Position numbers and translations under genes: made by a program | Shown: one piece after another, positions 51,686 to 59,975 of the stretch | Layout: every line of letters begins with the position of its first letter | How positions within the stretch are numbered: the stretch's first letter is position 1 | The notes under the pieces: model-generated | Database searches by the model: none | Seen by the model: only the letters and a program-made list of their open reading frames with translations | Told to the model about the DNA's origin: nothing | NCBI RefSeq assembly: GCF_042695135.1 | Contig: NZ_CP170547.1 | Span: forward strand, 310,001-374,000 | Direction of reading: 5' to 3' | Length of the DNA stretch: 64,000 nt | DNA from: Epilithonimonas sp042695135 | GTDB taxonomy: Bacteria; Bacteroidota; Bacteroidia; Flavobacteriales; Weeksellaceae

Positions 51686-53917
51686 CTATAAATTATTATT
51701 AATGGCGTCATTCGTTTTATCAACACCGAAGCTTACGAAGACACCTACAAAAACAAAAGTGTTAACCGGTGGTCTTACAGCTGTTCTGCTGGCACCGTCT
51801 GCCGAATAATTGAAGCCGTAAACATTTTTATTTCCTAAGATATTATTGATGCTCAAAACAAAAACGGTAAATGATTTTGAATCTTTTTTACCAACACTTG
51901 GCACATAATTCACGCTGAAGTTGAGTCCGCTGTAGTCTTTCAGTTTTCCTTGATTTCTAAGGACATTCTGCCCGTTTTCTGAAATAATATCATAATAAGG
52001 TCGTCCTTTTGAATAAGTATAAGAAAGATTGAAACCCGTTTTCCAATCCATAATGAACTTCTTTGCAACTGCGTTGATTGTATGTTTTGAAGCGAAGTTT
52101 GGCGCTAAACTAAAAGGATAGTTTAAGAAGTCTCTTTTGGAATCCAGATAGGAATAAGTCAGCCAGTAATCGAATTCTTTGAAGGTCTTTTTGTCTCTCC
52201 AGAACAGCTCAATCCCTTTTGCAAAACCGCCTCCACCGTTGTTGTCTGCAAACTGTGTGTATTGGTTATTTGGAGACGTAGAACTTTCATCAGAATAAGA
52301 AGAGGTTTTGATAAGCTTATCATATTTTTTATAAAACGCTTCGAATCTCAGATTTCTTCCTTCCGCGTTTTTTTGAACCTGGAAAATATAATGATCCGCT
52401 CTCTGGAAATCAAAATTGTTGGAGATCAGATATTTGCTTTCAGGATTTTGGTAAAACATTCCGTAGGCTAAGGACGTTGTCCATTCTTTGGAGATCCTGT
52501 AAGCTAAAGCAGCTCTTGGCGCAAAATTCCATTTGTCGAGATAAGAAGAATGCTCTGTCCTTGCTCCTATTTTTGCCGACAGATCATTAGTGAAAATCAA
52601 ATCAGTTTCTGCAAAACCAGAAGAAATGAGATCCTTATAATTCTTTTCGAAAGATCCATACATCATATTTTCATCGGCATTATTAAGTTCAAAACCTGCT
52701 CTTACAGTATTTCTTCCCACTTTTCTTTCTACAACCATTTTTGCATTGATGTAATTTGATTTGTTATTGATTTTTGTGTTATTAACTTCGGTATCATTCT
52801 TAATATTTGCAAAGTCCAGATTACTGGAATTGTAGGAATAAGACGTTCCGATATTGATAAGATATTTACCAAATCTCTCTCTGTAAGACAAGTTGTGATA
52901 CATATTATTTCCTTTCAGGCTTACTTTGTTTCTATCGTAATCTGGCTCTAAGCTTTGTGATCCAACTGACATTTGGTTCTCATCCACACTTCCATAATAC
53001 TTAATGAAGCCGCCTTTTTTTGTTTTGATTCTGAAGTTTCCATCAAAACCGTAACCTTGCGGATATTTGCCAAAATCTGTATTGAAGCTGAACAGTTTTC
53101 CCATCAGTCCAAGATTAGAATAATTTCCTGCAACACCCCACGACGCTGTTTTTTCTTTGTTAAGTTTTTGATAATTGGCACTCAGGAAAATCGGAGAAAC
53201 CCCGAAATCAAAAGAGGTAGTTTCCGGCAGATCCACACTTTCCAAAATCAAGACAGAAGACAATGCTTGACCATAAACTGCTGAATATCCACCACTTGAA
53301 AAGATATTTCCTTTAAAAAGCGAAGTATTAAATCTGTCTCTGCCGGCAATCCCCGGAACCGAATTAGTGAAATAATTATTGATAAGATTGCCATCCATAA
53401 AGATTTTGGTTTCTGCACCGGTGCCGCCTCTTACGAATAAACCTTCACTCTCTCCTACTTTCTGAACGCCCGGCAGATAGCCTAACGCTGAGGTTATTTG
53501 TCCATTTGCACCAGCTGTTGTATAAATGTCTAAAGGCGTGAGTAAAGCTGCAGCACGTTTTTTATCGCTGGCTTCGATGCTTCCGGCGGTGATAACAACG
53601 GCATTTATCTCACTGATTTGCTCTTTCATATTCACAGGGACAGAAATATCTTTTCCTTCCAGTTTTACAGGAATTTCTACTTCTTCATAATTTGATCCGG
53701 AAAAAACCAAAACCTTATCACCTGATTCTGTGGTTGTAAAAGAATAATTTCCTTTTTCATCTGTGGTTGCACCGTCGTAAGTATCTTTCAAAGTGACATT
53801 AATGTCTTTTAAAGCTTTATTTTTGAAAGTCACTTTCCCGGAAACGGTGATCTGTGACCAAATAGTAATGCTGATAAAAAATAATAATAAGGCGAAAATT
53901 TTACGCTGCGTTTTCAT
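51686..53917 (-). CDS. TonB-dependent receptor with carboxypeptidase-like N-terminal domain
   Basis: A 743-residue receptor. The signal peptide ends near IWSQ (about residue 22). A carboxypeptidase-regulatory-like beta sandwich follows (about 23-100: ITVSGKVTFKNKALKDINVTLKDTYDGATTDEKGNYSF), then a plug (about 110-225) with INAVVITAGSIEASDKK, LGYLPGVQKVGESEGLFVRGGTGAETKIFMDGNLI and a barrel to the C-terminus. There is no SusD partner nearby, so it is probably not a glycan SusCD system; small ligands or metal complexes are possible. The promoter is the same type as that of the secreted TPR gene 279 bp downstream. Confidence 0.92.
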   Translation of the reverse strand: MKTQRKIFALLLFFISITIWSQITVSGKVTFKNKALKDINVTLKDTYDGATTDEKGNYSFTTTESGDKVLVFSGSNYEEVEIPVKLEGKDISVPVNMKEQISEINAVVITAGSIEASDKKRAAALLTPLDIYTTAGANGQITSALGYLPGVQKVGESEGLFVRGGTGAETKIFMDGNLINNYFTNSVPGIAGRDRFNTSLFKGNIFSSGGYSAVYGQALSSVLILESVDLPETTSFDFGVSPIFLSANYQKLNKEKTASWGVAGNYSNLGLMGKLFSFNTDFGKYPQGYGFDGNFRIKTKKGGFIKYYGSVDENQMSVGSQSLEPDYDRNKVSLKGNNMYHNLSYRERFGKYLINIGTSYSYNSSNLDFANIKNDTEVNNTKINNKSNYINAKMVVERKVGRNTVRAGFELNNADENMMYGSFEKNYKDLISSGFAETDLIFTNDLSAKIGARTEHSSYLDKWNFAPRAALAYRISKEWTTSLAYGMFYQNPESKYLISNNFDFQRADHYIFQVQKNAEGRNLRFEAFYKKYDKLIKTSSYSDESSTSPNNQYTQFADNNGGGGFAKGIELFWRDKKTFKEFDYWLTYSYLDSKRDFLNYPFSLAPNFASKHTINAVAKKFIMDWKTGFNLSYTYSKGRPYYDIISENGQNVLRNQGKLKDYSGLNFSVNYVPSVGKKDSKSFTVFVLSINNILGNKNVYGFNYSADGASRTAVRPPVNTFVFVGVFVSFGVDKTNDAINNNL

Positions 53918-53934
53918 ATAGTTTAATTTTGATT

Positions 53935-54007
53935 CAAAGATATTTCACTGGACTTCAGAATTAAATTTATTCTTACTGAACCGTAAATATTACTACCCGA
54001 ATCGTAA
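53935..54007 (-). promoter_or_regulatory. Promoter of the TonB receptor gene with paired LytTR-like sites
   Basis: The coding strand reads TATCTTTG at 53942-53935, 17 bp before the start codon. Upstream on the + strand are CTGAACCGTAA (53976-53986) and CCGAATCGTAA (53997-54007), 21 bp apart, with the proximal one 34 bp from the box end. GAATTAAATTT lies at 53958-53968. On the coding strand the repeats read TTACNRTTCRG, close to the LytTR consensus. Confidence 0.68.
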
Positions 54008-54167
54008 GATGTTTCACGTAAAACATTTTTTATCATATTGGCTTTAAATTTGTTACATCGAAATTATAATAATTAACTTTAAAACTGTGAAATCGCAATA
54101 ATAAATTTTGTTTAAAAACATATAGATTTGGCGATTGCATATAACTTTTAAACTATAAATAAACTAT

Positions 54168-54668
54168 ATGAAAAATCTAATACTTCTTGGTATTGCAGGA
54201 CTAACACTGGCTTCCTGCAAAACAGTTTCAAAACAATACACCGTACGTCCAAAGTCCCACACAGAAACGCAGGGAACGGCTAATTTCATTCAGAAAAAAG
54301 GAAAAGTTGAAATGGACTTAAGTGTCTTCAAATTATCACCTGGACTGCACGCCGTTCACATCCACGAATTTGGAAACTGCAGTGCAACAGATGCTTCTTC
54401 TGCTGGCGGACACTGGAATCCTGGGAAAGATGAGCACGGAAAATGGGATACAGACCACTTTCACATGGGCGATATCGGAAATCTGGAGGCTAAAGCAGAC
54501 GGAAGTGCAAGATTGATTTTTACAACGGATAAATGGTGTCTTGGATGTGATAATCCTTCAAAAAACATCATTGGTAAAGCCATTGTAATCCACGCCGGTG
54601 TGGATGATTTTCATACACAACCGACAGGCAATGCAGGAGGACGTGTTGGGTGTGTAGAGATTAAGTAA
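54168..54668 (+). CDS. Cu/Zn superoxide dismutase family lipoprotein
   Basis: A 166-residue protein with a lipobox at TLASCKT (C17) and a SodC fold. Metal ligands are visible: HAVHIHEFGNC (two copper histidines and the first disulfide cysteine), GGHWNPGKDEHG (bridging region), HFHMGDIGNL (zinc loop), IVIHAGVDDFHTQPTGNAGGRVGC (a copper histidine, the guiding region and the second disulfide cysteine). An unusual insertion FTTDKWCLGCDNPS brings a CxxC pair not found in the usual enzyme. It would remove superoxide in the periplasm. Divergent from the TonB receptor gene. Confidence 0.92.
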   Translation: MKNLILLGIAGLTLASCKTVSKQYTVRPKSHTETQGTANFIQKKGKVEMDLSVFKLSPGLHAVHIHEFGNCSATDASSAGGHWNPGKDEHGKWDTDHFHMGDIGNLEAKADGSARLIFTTDKWCLGCDNPSKNIIGKAIVIHAGVDDFHTQPTGNAGGRVGCVEIK

Positions 54669-54743
54669 AGTTAGACTTTTAGATAATAGATTCTTAAAAC
54701 AACATCTATTCTCTATCCGTCTAATATCATTTTGTCTTTAAAA

Positions 54744-55112
54744 TTATATTTCAAAACTTTGGAAGGCATCAATAATATGATGGATCTCCAAAGTTTTTTG
54801 TTTGTTAGGAAGAACAGAAATGATATCAAATCTCACTTCTTTATCAATATTATATTCTTCAATAAAATAGTTTGCAGCTGAGACCAATAGTTTGATTTTC
54901 TTCTTGTTAACCGCTTCCTGAGGTTCAATGAAAATATCGGTGTGACGAGCTTTTACTTCAACGATGATGATCTGATTTTCAGATTCGGCGATGATGTCCA
55001 CTTCAGCTTTCAGATAACGGAAGTTGCGGGAAAGGATTTTGTATTTTGCCTTAATAAGAAAATCAACTGCGAGATCTTCTGCTATTTTTCCAAAATCATT
55101 ATGATCTGCCAT
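54744..55112 (-). CDS. YraN family protein (UPF0102)
   Basis: A 122-residue protein with the UPF0102 nuclease-like fold: GKIAEDLAVDFLIKAKYKILSRNFR, AEVDIIAESENQIIIVEVKARHTD and FDIISV. The E...D...E-x-K pattern (D in EVDII, E-V-K) is that of restriction-endonuclease-like enzymes. The family is widely conserved but its physiological role is not settled; DNA processing has been suggested. It lies in a leftward block that runs to 61.7 kb. Confidence 0.9.
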   Translation of the reverse strand: MADHNDFGKIAEDLAVDFLIKAKYKILSRNFRYLKAEVDIIAESENQIIIVEVKARHTDIFIEPQEAVNKKKIKLLVSAANYFIEEYNIDKEVRFDIISVLPNKQKTLEIHHIIDAFQSFEI

Positions 55113-55149
55113 TTTTATTATAAATGATGAATGATAGTTGATAAATGAT

Positions 55150-56079
55150 TTAAAAATTTATCACAACTTTATTTGAAACTTTCATTGTAATTTCTGAACC
55201 AATAATCAAAGGTCTGTTGTCGTAAATATGTCCGTTTGGAAAATTGAAAGCAGTTGGGAAATCGTAGTTGGAAACTCTGTCTGCAATCATTTGATTTGCA
55301 AATGGATCGAAGGATTCTTCGTAGCTTTTGTTCTCTCCTTCTTTTCCCATATTGGTCATTCCGCCAACGATGAGTCCTTTTATTTTTCTGAAAACGCCTG
55401 CTAATTCCAGACTCATAATCATTCTGTCGAGAGCGTAGAAATTTTCGCCGATATCTTCTATGAATAAAATCTTATCCTGAAAATCAAAGGAATATTTCGT
55501 TCCCAAAAGAGCATAGATCAACGCAAGATTTCCGCCGACCAAAATTCCGGGTGTCTCTCCTACTCTATTGTATTCCGTTGAATCGATTTTATAATTTGGA
55601 TATTTTCCTTTAAGAATATCGAATGTCAAATCATAACTTTCGTCGGTGGCACCAAAGCTGGAAGTTTTAATTGTTTGTCCGTGGATAGTAGCAAACCCTT
55701 TTTTCAGTAAATAACTTTGAATCACCGTGTTATCAGAATATCCGATGTACCATTTTGGATCTGCCTTGAATTCTGAAATATCAAGATGCTGAATCAAATG
55801 CTGACAGCCATAACCACCTCTCGAAGCCCAGATTGCAGAAATGTCCGAGTCGTTTAAAGCCCAATTGATATCCTTAATCCTTTGTTCTTCCGTTCCAGCG
55901 TATGAGTAGCCATTTTGGAATTTTGTGTAGAGATTTTCGCCTAAAACAGGTTTATAACCTTTGCTTTTGATTAATGCTAAGGTTTTCTCTAATTGAACTT
56001 CTTCAACAGAACCAGCTGGGGAAATGATGGCAATCTTGTCTCCTTTCTTAAGGGATTTTGGGAAAATGGTGTTTTTCAT
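55150..56079 (-). CDS. LD-carboxypeptidase (S66 peptidase family)
   Basis: A 309-residue enzyme of the LdcA/MccF family. The N-terminal domain has DKIAIISPAGSV and the nucleophile serine in WYIGYSDNTVIQSYL; the C-terminal domain has LVGGNLALIYALLGT, LFIEDIGENFYALDRM with the catalytic glutamate, and the histidine in NFPNGHIYDNRPL. LdcA removes the terminal D-alanine from murein tetrapeptides during cell-wall recycling in the cytoplasm. No signal peptide is present, in agreement with that. Upstream is a 370-bp gap filled with dispersed repeats. Confidence 0.92.
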   Translation of the reverse strand: MKNTIFPKSLKKGDKIAIISPAGSVEEVQLEKTLALIKSKGYKPVLGENLYTKFQNGYSYAGTEEQRIKDINWALNDSDISAIWASRGGYGCQHLIQHLDISEFKADPKWYIGYSDNTVIQSYLLKKGFATIHGQTIKTSSFGATDESYDLTFDILKGKYPNYKIDSTEYNRVGETPGILVGGNLALIYALLGTKYSFDFQDKILFIEDIGENFYALDRMIMSLELAGVFRKIKGLIVGGMTNMGKEGENKSYEESFDPFANQMIADRVSNYDFPTAFNFPNGHIYDNRPLIIGSEITMKVSNKVVINF

Positions 56080-56104
56080 TTGTGTTTGATTGATGTTTTG
56101 ATTT

Positions 56105-56220
56105 TAATGTAAAGGTCGCAAAGATTTTTTAACTACTGTATCTTTAACACAAAGGCACAAATTTTTTTTAATCATATTGAAAATATTTTTAAGGTCACAA
56201 AGTCGCTTCGCTCGTCAAAG
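56105..56220. repeat. Dispersed repeat family A, inverted copy
   Basis: Family A in reverse orientation: AAAGGTCGCAAAGATTTTTT (56111-56130), AACACAAAGGCACAAATTTTTT (56146-56167) and AAGGTCACAAAGTCGC (56191-56206). Together with repeat B it makes up the 370-bp gap 56080-56449, in which no gene is seen. Confidence 0.65.
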
Positions 56221-56302
56221 TTTGGACAAATGTTGAATTTTTTTTTAATGCTGAATCTGCAACCCGACTTATCTCACCTTTTCTATTTTTATTTGGAATT
56301 GA

Positions 56303-56417
56303 TGAACCACTTCGTTAGGTTTGAGCAGAAATCCTTTTTTGCGTTTACTCGATTTCAACTAAATGGAAATCGTCTGCAAAAAAGATTAACTTCGTCGAAC
56401 CATTTCATTAGGTTTGG
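56303..56417. repeat. Dispersed repeat family B, copy 2
   Basis: GAACCACTTCGTTAGGTTTG at 56304-56323, then GAAATCCTTTTTTGCG (56328-56343) inverted against GCAAAAAAGATT (56375-56386), then GTCGAACCATTTCATTAGGTTTGG (56394-56417). The GAACCA...TTAGGTTTG module is thus present twice, flanking the inverted pair. Confidence 0.75.
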
Positions 56418-56449
56418 AAACGGAAGGCGGATAAGTTGCCCAAATAATC

Positions 56450-57127
56450 TTACTTGATCTTTGGTTTCTGTTTCTCAGCTTTTTCTAATTTTTCCTCGAA
56501 CTTATTGAATTTTTTAAAGCTCTGAAGAAAGATAAATACACTGAAAATCACCAATATAAATCCAACTCCTTTTCTGATTTTATTCGCAATACGCTGATTC
56601 AGTTTGTCGTGGAATTGTTTTGCCAGAATGATTTTGGCAAGATCTATCAACAAATAAGTTCCAATGACAATCCCGATATATAATACAAAATCTTCAACTT
56701 TTGGATAAGCATTTCGGACAGAAACGACTGTTACGAGCCAAAAAAGCACAACGCCGATGTTGAGTAAATTGAGTAAAAATCCGTTGAGAAAAGTCTTGAT
56801 ATAGTTTTGATCGATGAGTTTTTCTTCGCCTTCGATATGCATTTTCGTCCTGGAAAGAATCATATAAATGGCATAAATGAGAATCAAAAAAGCAGAAATC
56901 CGGTAAAATCCGGGATGTTTATCGATCAGGCTAACCAGGTCTGCACTGGCATAATAACTGACAATAATACAGAGAAGATCGGCAGAAACGACCCCAAAAT
57001 CCAATGCCAAAGCGTGCCTTGGACCTCTGGAAAAACTGGTTTCTATCAGCAGGAAAAATATGGGTCCGATGAAAACCAAACTCAGCATAATTCCCAGGCC
57101 GACAGCGTATAAAATGAGTTCTAACAT
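56450..57127 (-). CDS. LysE family translocator
   Basis: A 225-residue membrane protein with six hydrophobic segments in the LysE/RhtB order. The first helix, with GLGIMLSLVFIGPIFFLLIETSFSRGPRHALALDFGVVSADL, contains the family GP-x-x-x-x-x-x-x-x-x-G-x-x-x-A-x-x-x-x-G-x-x-x-G/S-D signature. The start at 57127 (MLELILYAVGLG) is preferred to an ATG at 57178 that adds a basic leader. Members export amino acids such as lysine, threonine or leucine. The C-terminal tail is long and lysine/glutamate-rich (EEKLEKAEKQKPK). The substrate is unknown. Confidence 0.85.
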   Translation of the reverse strand: MLELILYAVGLGIMLSLVFIGPIFFLLIETSFSRGPRHALALDFGVVSADLLCIIVSYYASADLVSLIDKHPGFYRISAFLILIYAIYMILSRTKMHIEGEEKLIDQNYIKTFLNGFLLNLLNIGVVLFWLVTVVSVRNAYPKVEDFVLYIGIVIGTYLLIDLAKIILAKQFHDKLNQRIANKIRKGVGFILVIFSVFIFLQSFKKFNKFEEKLEKAEKQKPKIK

Positions 57128-57267
57128 TCTTAGTTTTTTGTGAAAAGCAAAATGTATCTTGTAAAAAGATAGAAACAAAAATACATTTTACTTTTTACAT
57201 ATTGTGAATAAGTAGATATTTGATGTCAGACTTTGGGTATTAATCTGATAATTAGAATAATAAAAAC

Positions 57268-57789
57268 TCAATTTTCTTTTGAGAATTTGTAATCTTTTAA
57301 AACTTTTAATCCAAATAATCCTTTTGAAAATGTATAAGTCACAGTATTATTTTTTTCTATTTTCTTATAATCTGCAAAGGTTGTAAAGAAATAATAATCA
57401 TCATATTTTCTCGAATGCAACTTTATCGTTGTTGAAATTACCTTTTTTTTGCTAGGAATTCTTCTTGACGATGAAGATGTAAGAGTATAATCAAATTTAT
57501 ATTTTTCAACTTCTTCTTTTCCGGAAAATATTAAATTAATAAAGAAAAAAAAATTAAAAATAAATGGTAAGATTACCAGCAAATAAAATCGGATATTTTT
57601 TATAAACTTCTGAAAATCAAAGAATTTATATATAGAATACCCCAAAATTATAAATGCTGATAATAATCCAAAAATCTCAATAATTGTAAGCTGCGTATGG
57701 ACTACATAATTGAAAAATAAATAGATATTAATAAAAACCAATAAGACTTTACCTACATCTTCATAATAATCTATTTTATATTGTTTCAT
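57268..57789 (-). CDS. Hypothetical membrane protein
   Basis: A 173-residue protein with three hydrophobic segments (about 12-32, 38-53 and 70-93), then a hydrophilic C-terminal domain of beta strands (YTLTSSSSRRIPSKKKVISTTIKLHSRKYDDYYFFTTF). Not assigned to a family. Base composition is more AT-rich than the adjacent rnr gene. Its start codon abuts the stop codon of rnr with no gap, so it is translated from the same transcript. A cargo gene acquired behind rnr is a possible explanation. Confidence 0.65.
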   Translation of the reverse strand: MKQYKIDYYEDVGKVLLVFINIYLFFNYVVHTQLTIIEIFGLLSAFIILGYSIYKFFDFQKFIKNIRFYLLVILPFIFNFFFFINLIFSGKEEVEKYKFDYTLTSSSSRRIPSKKKVISTTIKLHSRKYDDYYFFTTFADYKKIEKNNTVTYTFSKGLFGLKVLKDYKFSKEN

Positions 57790-59940
57790 TTACTCCACAA
57801 TTTTGAAATCGAGTTGTTTTGCAATCAGATTGGCTTTTACCACTTTGATTTTCACCTCGTCTCCAAGTTGGAAAGTATTGCCAGTTCTGGAACCGATGAT
57901 GGCGTAATTTTTCGCATCTAGAGAATAAGAATCATCTACCAAATCCCGCAATTTTATCATTCCTTCTGCTCCATTCTCGGGAATTTCTACCCAGAAACCA
58001 TATTCTGCAACGCCGGAAATAACGCCTGAGAAAACTTCGCCCACGTGGTCTTCCATAAATTTGACCTGCATAAATTTGATGCTTTCTCTTTCCGCCTCAG
58101 AAGCCAGTCTTTCCATTGCAGAACAATGTTTGGCCTGCGTTTCCACTTCTTCTTTGTTAGGCGATTTTCCGCCGTCTAAATAATGCTGAAGCAATCGGTG
58201 CGCAATCAAATCGGGATAACGGCGGATTGGTGATGTGAAATGCGAGTAATATTCGAATCCAAGTCCATAATGCCCAATTGGGTCGGTGGAATAAACGGCT
58301 TTGCTCATACTTCTCATTGCCAGGGTTTCAATCATATTTTCTTCGCCCTTGCCTTTTACGTCGCTCAATAATCTATTCAATGATTGCGCAACGGTTTGTG
58401 TGTTTGCTAAGTCCATTTTGTAACCGAAAGTTCCTACGAAATCTCTCAAAGCGGTCAATTTCGCTGGGTCTGGGTCGTCGTGGATTCTGTAAATGAAAGT
58501 GTTTCCGGTTGGCTCACCTCGTTTATTTAATGAAATAAATTCCGATACTTTTTTGTTGGCCAAAAGCATAAATTCCTCAATCAAATGGTTGGAATCTTTG
58601 CTGACTTTGAAGTAAACACCAATTGGTTTGCTGTTTTCATCAAGGTTGAATCTTACTTCGCTTCTATCAAAAGTGATTGCGCCATTTCGGATTCTTTCGG
58701 CTCTCAGGATTTTGGCTAATTTATCGAGTTGAAGAATTTCTGCTGTCAAATCGCCTTCCTGAGTTTCGATTCTTTCTTGCGCTTCTTCGTATGAGAATCT
58801 TCTATCTGAGTGAATTACCGTTCTACCAAACCATTGTTTGTGAATTTTCGCATCTTCATCCAGTTCGAAAACGGCTGAGAATGTGAATTTATCTTCATTT
58901 GGTCGCAATGAACAAACATCATTACTCAAAACCTCAGGAAGCATCGGCACTACTCTATCTACCAGATAAACCGACGTTGCTCTTTTGTAAGCTTCATCGT
59001 CCAAAATAGTTCCTGGTTTTACATAATGTGAAACGTCCGCAATATGAACACCAATTTGCCACAATCCATTTTCTAATTTCTGAATTGATAATGCATCATC
59101 AAAATCTTTCGCATCTTTCGGGTCAATCGTGAAGGTGCAAATGTTACGCATATCCCAACGTTTAGCGACTTCTTCATCGTTGATGCTTCTGTCGATCTGG
59201 TCTGCGTCGTGCTCCACTTCTGGTTCGAAATTGTACGGCAAACCGTATTCTGCGAGAATCGAATGAATCTCGGTTTCGTGGTCGCCAGGCGTTCCAAGAA
59301 CGGTGACGATTTCGCCTTCCGGATTTTTGCTTCCCGGTCGCCATTCACGCATTTTCACGATGACTTTGTCGCCGTCTTGTGCTCCATTGAAATGATTTTT
59401 GGAAATAAACATATCCGTATTCATCGTTCTTTTTTCGAAAACTACAAATCCGAAATCTTTATCCGCAATCTGCTGAAAAATCCCAACAAAAGTATCTTTT
59501 GCACGTTCCAAAACTTCCGCAACGGAACCTTCTACTTTTTTACCTTTGAAATTGTAGGTTACCAAAAGGACTTTGTCACCTTGTAAAGCATCTTTCACAT
59601 TTTTCTGATGTACGAAGATATCATCCGGCATTCCTTCTACTTTTACATAAGCATTTCCGGATTGGTTGAAATCGATAACACCCGTCAAAGTTCCTTCTAT
59701 GTTGAGATTGACGATGTATTTTCCTTTCTCCGTTTCTTTGATTTTCTGTAGCGCCTGCAATCTGTGAAGCGCCTGGATTACAAGCTCTCTTTGTCTTGGA
59801 TTCTTGTAATCTATGCCATCCGCAATCTGTTTGTAATTGTAGATTTTGGATGTTTTCTGATTCATAAAACGAAGGATTGTTCTTTCTAAATCCAGAAGTT
59901 TCTGTTCGTTTTTATGAGATGTATTTTTTTTGTTTTTCAT
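57790..59940 (-). CDS. rnr: Ribonuclease R
   Basis: A 716-residue 3'-5' exoribonuclease of the RNase II family that degrades structured RNA. Domain order: an N-terminal winged-helix-like part (about 10-75), two cold-shock domains (about 75-230), the RNB catalytic domain (about 260-595) with DPKDAKDFDDALS carrying the Mg-binding aspartates and the YSHFTSPIRRYPDLIAHRLL block, and a C-terminal S1 domain (about 640-716: GEVFSGVISGVAEYGFWVEIPENGAEGMI). It lacks the long basic tail of the E. coli enzyme. It is followed directly by an unknown membrane-protein gene. Confidence 0.95.
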   Translation of the reverse strand: MKNKKNTSHKNEQKLLDLERTILRFMNQKTSKIYNYKQIADGIDYKNPRQRELVIQALHRLQALQKIKETEKGKYIVNLNIEGTLTGVIDFNQSGNAYVKVEGMPDDIFVHQKNVKDALQGDKVLLVTYNFKGKKVEGSVAEVLERAKDTFVGIFQQIADKDFGFVVFEKRTMNTDMFISKNHFNGAQDGDKVIVKMREWRPGSKNPEGEIVTVLGTPGDHETEIHSILAEYGLPYNFEPEVEHDADQIDRSINDEEVAKRWDMRNICTFTIDPKDAKDFDDALSIQKLENGLWQIGVHIADVSHYVKPGTILDDEAYKRATSVYLVDRVVPMLPEVLSNDVCSLRPNEDKFTFSAVFELDEDAKIHKQWFGRTVIHSDRRFSYEEAQERIETQEGDLTAEILQLDKLAKILRAERIRNGAITFDRSEVRFNLDENSKPIGVYFKVSKDSNHLIEEFMLLANKKVSEFISLNKRGEPTGNTFIYRIHDDPDPAKLTALRDFVGTFGYKMDLANTQTVAQSLNRLLSDVKGKGEENMIETLAMRSMSKAVYSTDPIGHYGLGFEYYSHFTSPIRRYPDLIAHRLLQHYLDGGKSPNKEEVETQAKHCSAMERLASEAERESIKFMQVKFMEDHVGEVFSGVISGVAEYGFWVEIPENGAEGMIKLRDLVDDSYSLDAKNYAIIGSRTGNTFQLGDEVKIKVVKANLIAKQLDFKIVE

Positions 59941-59975
59941 TTAATTTAATTAATTGTTAAGATGTTTAAACTCAT

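Noticed and set aside
54672..54725. Terminator between the SOD and YraN genes
   Set aside because: TTAGAC and GTCTAA can pair, but the rest of the long stem is interrupted and there is no clear T run; too weak to list.
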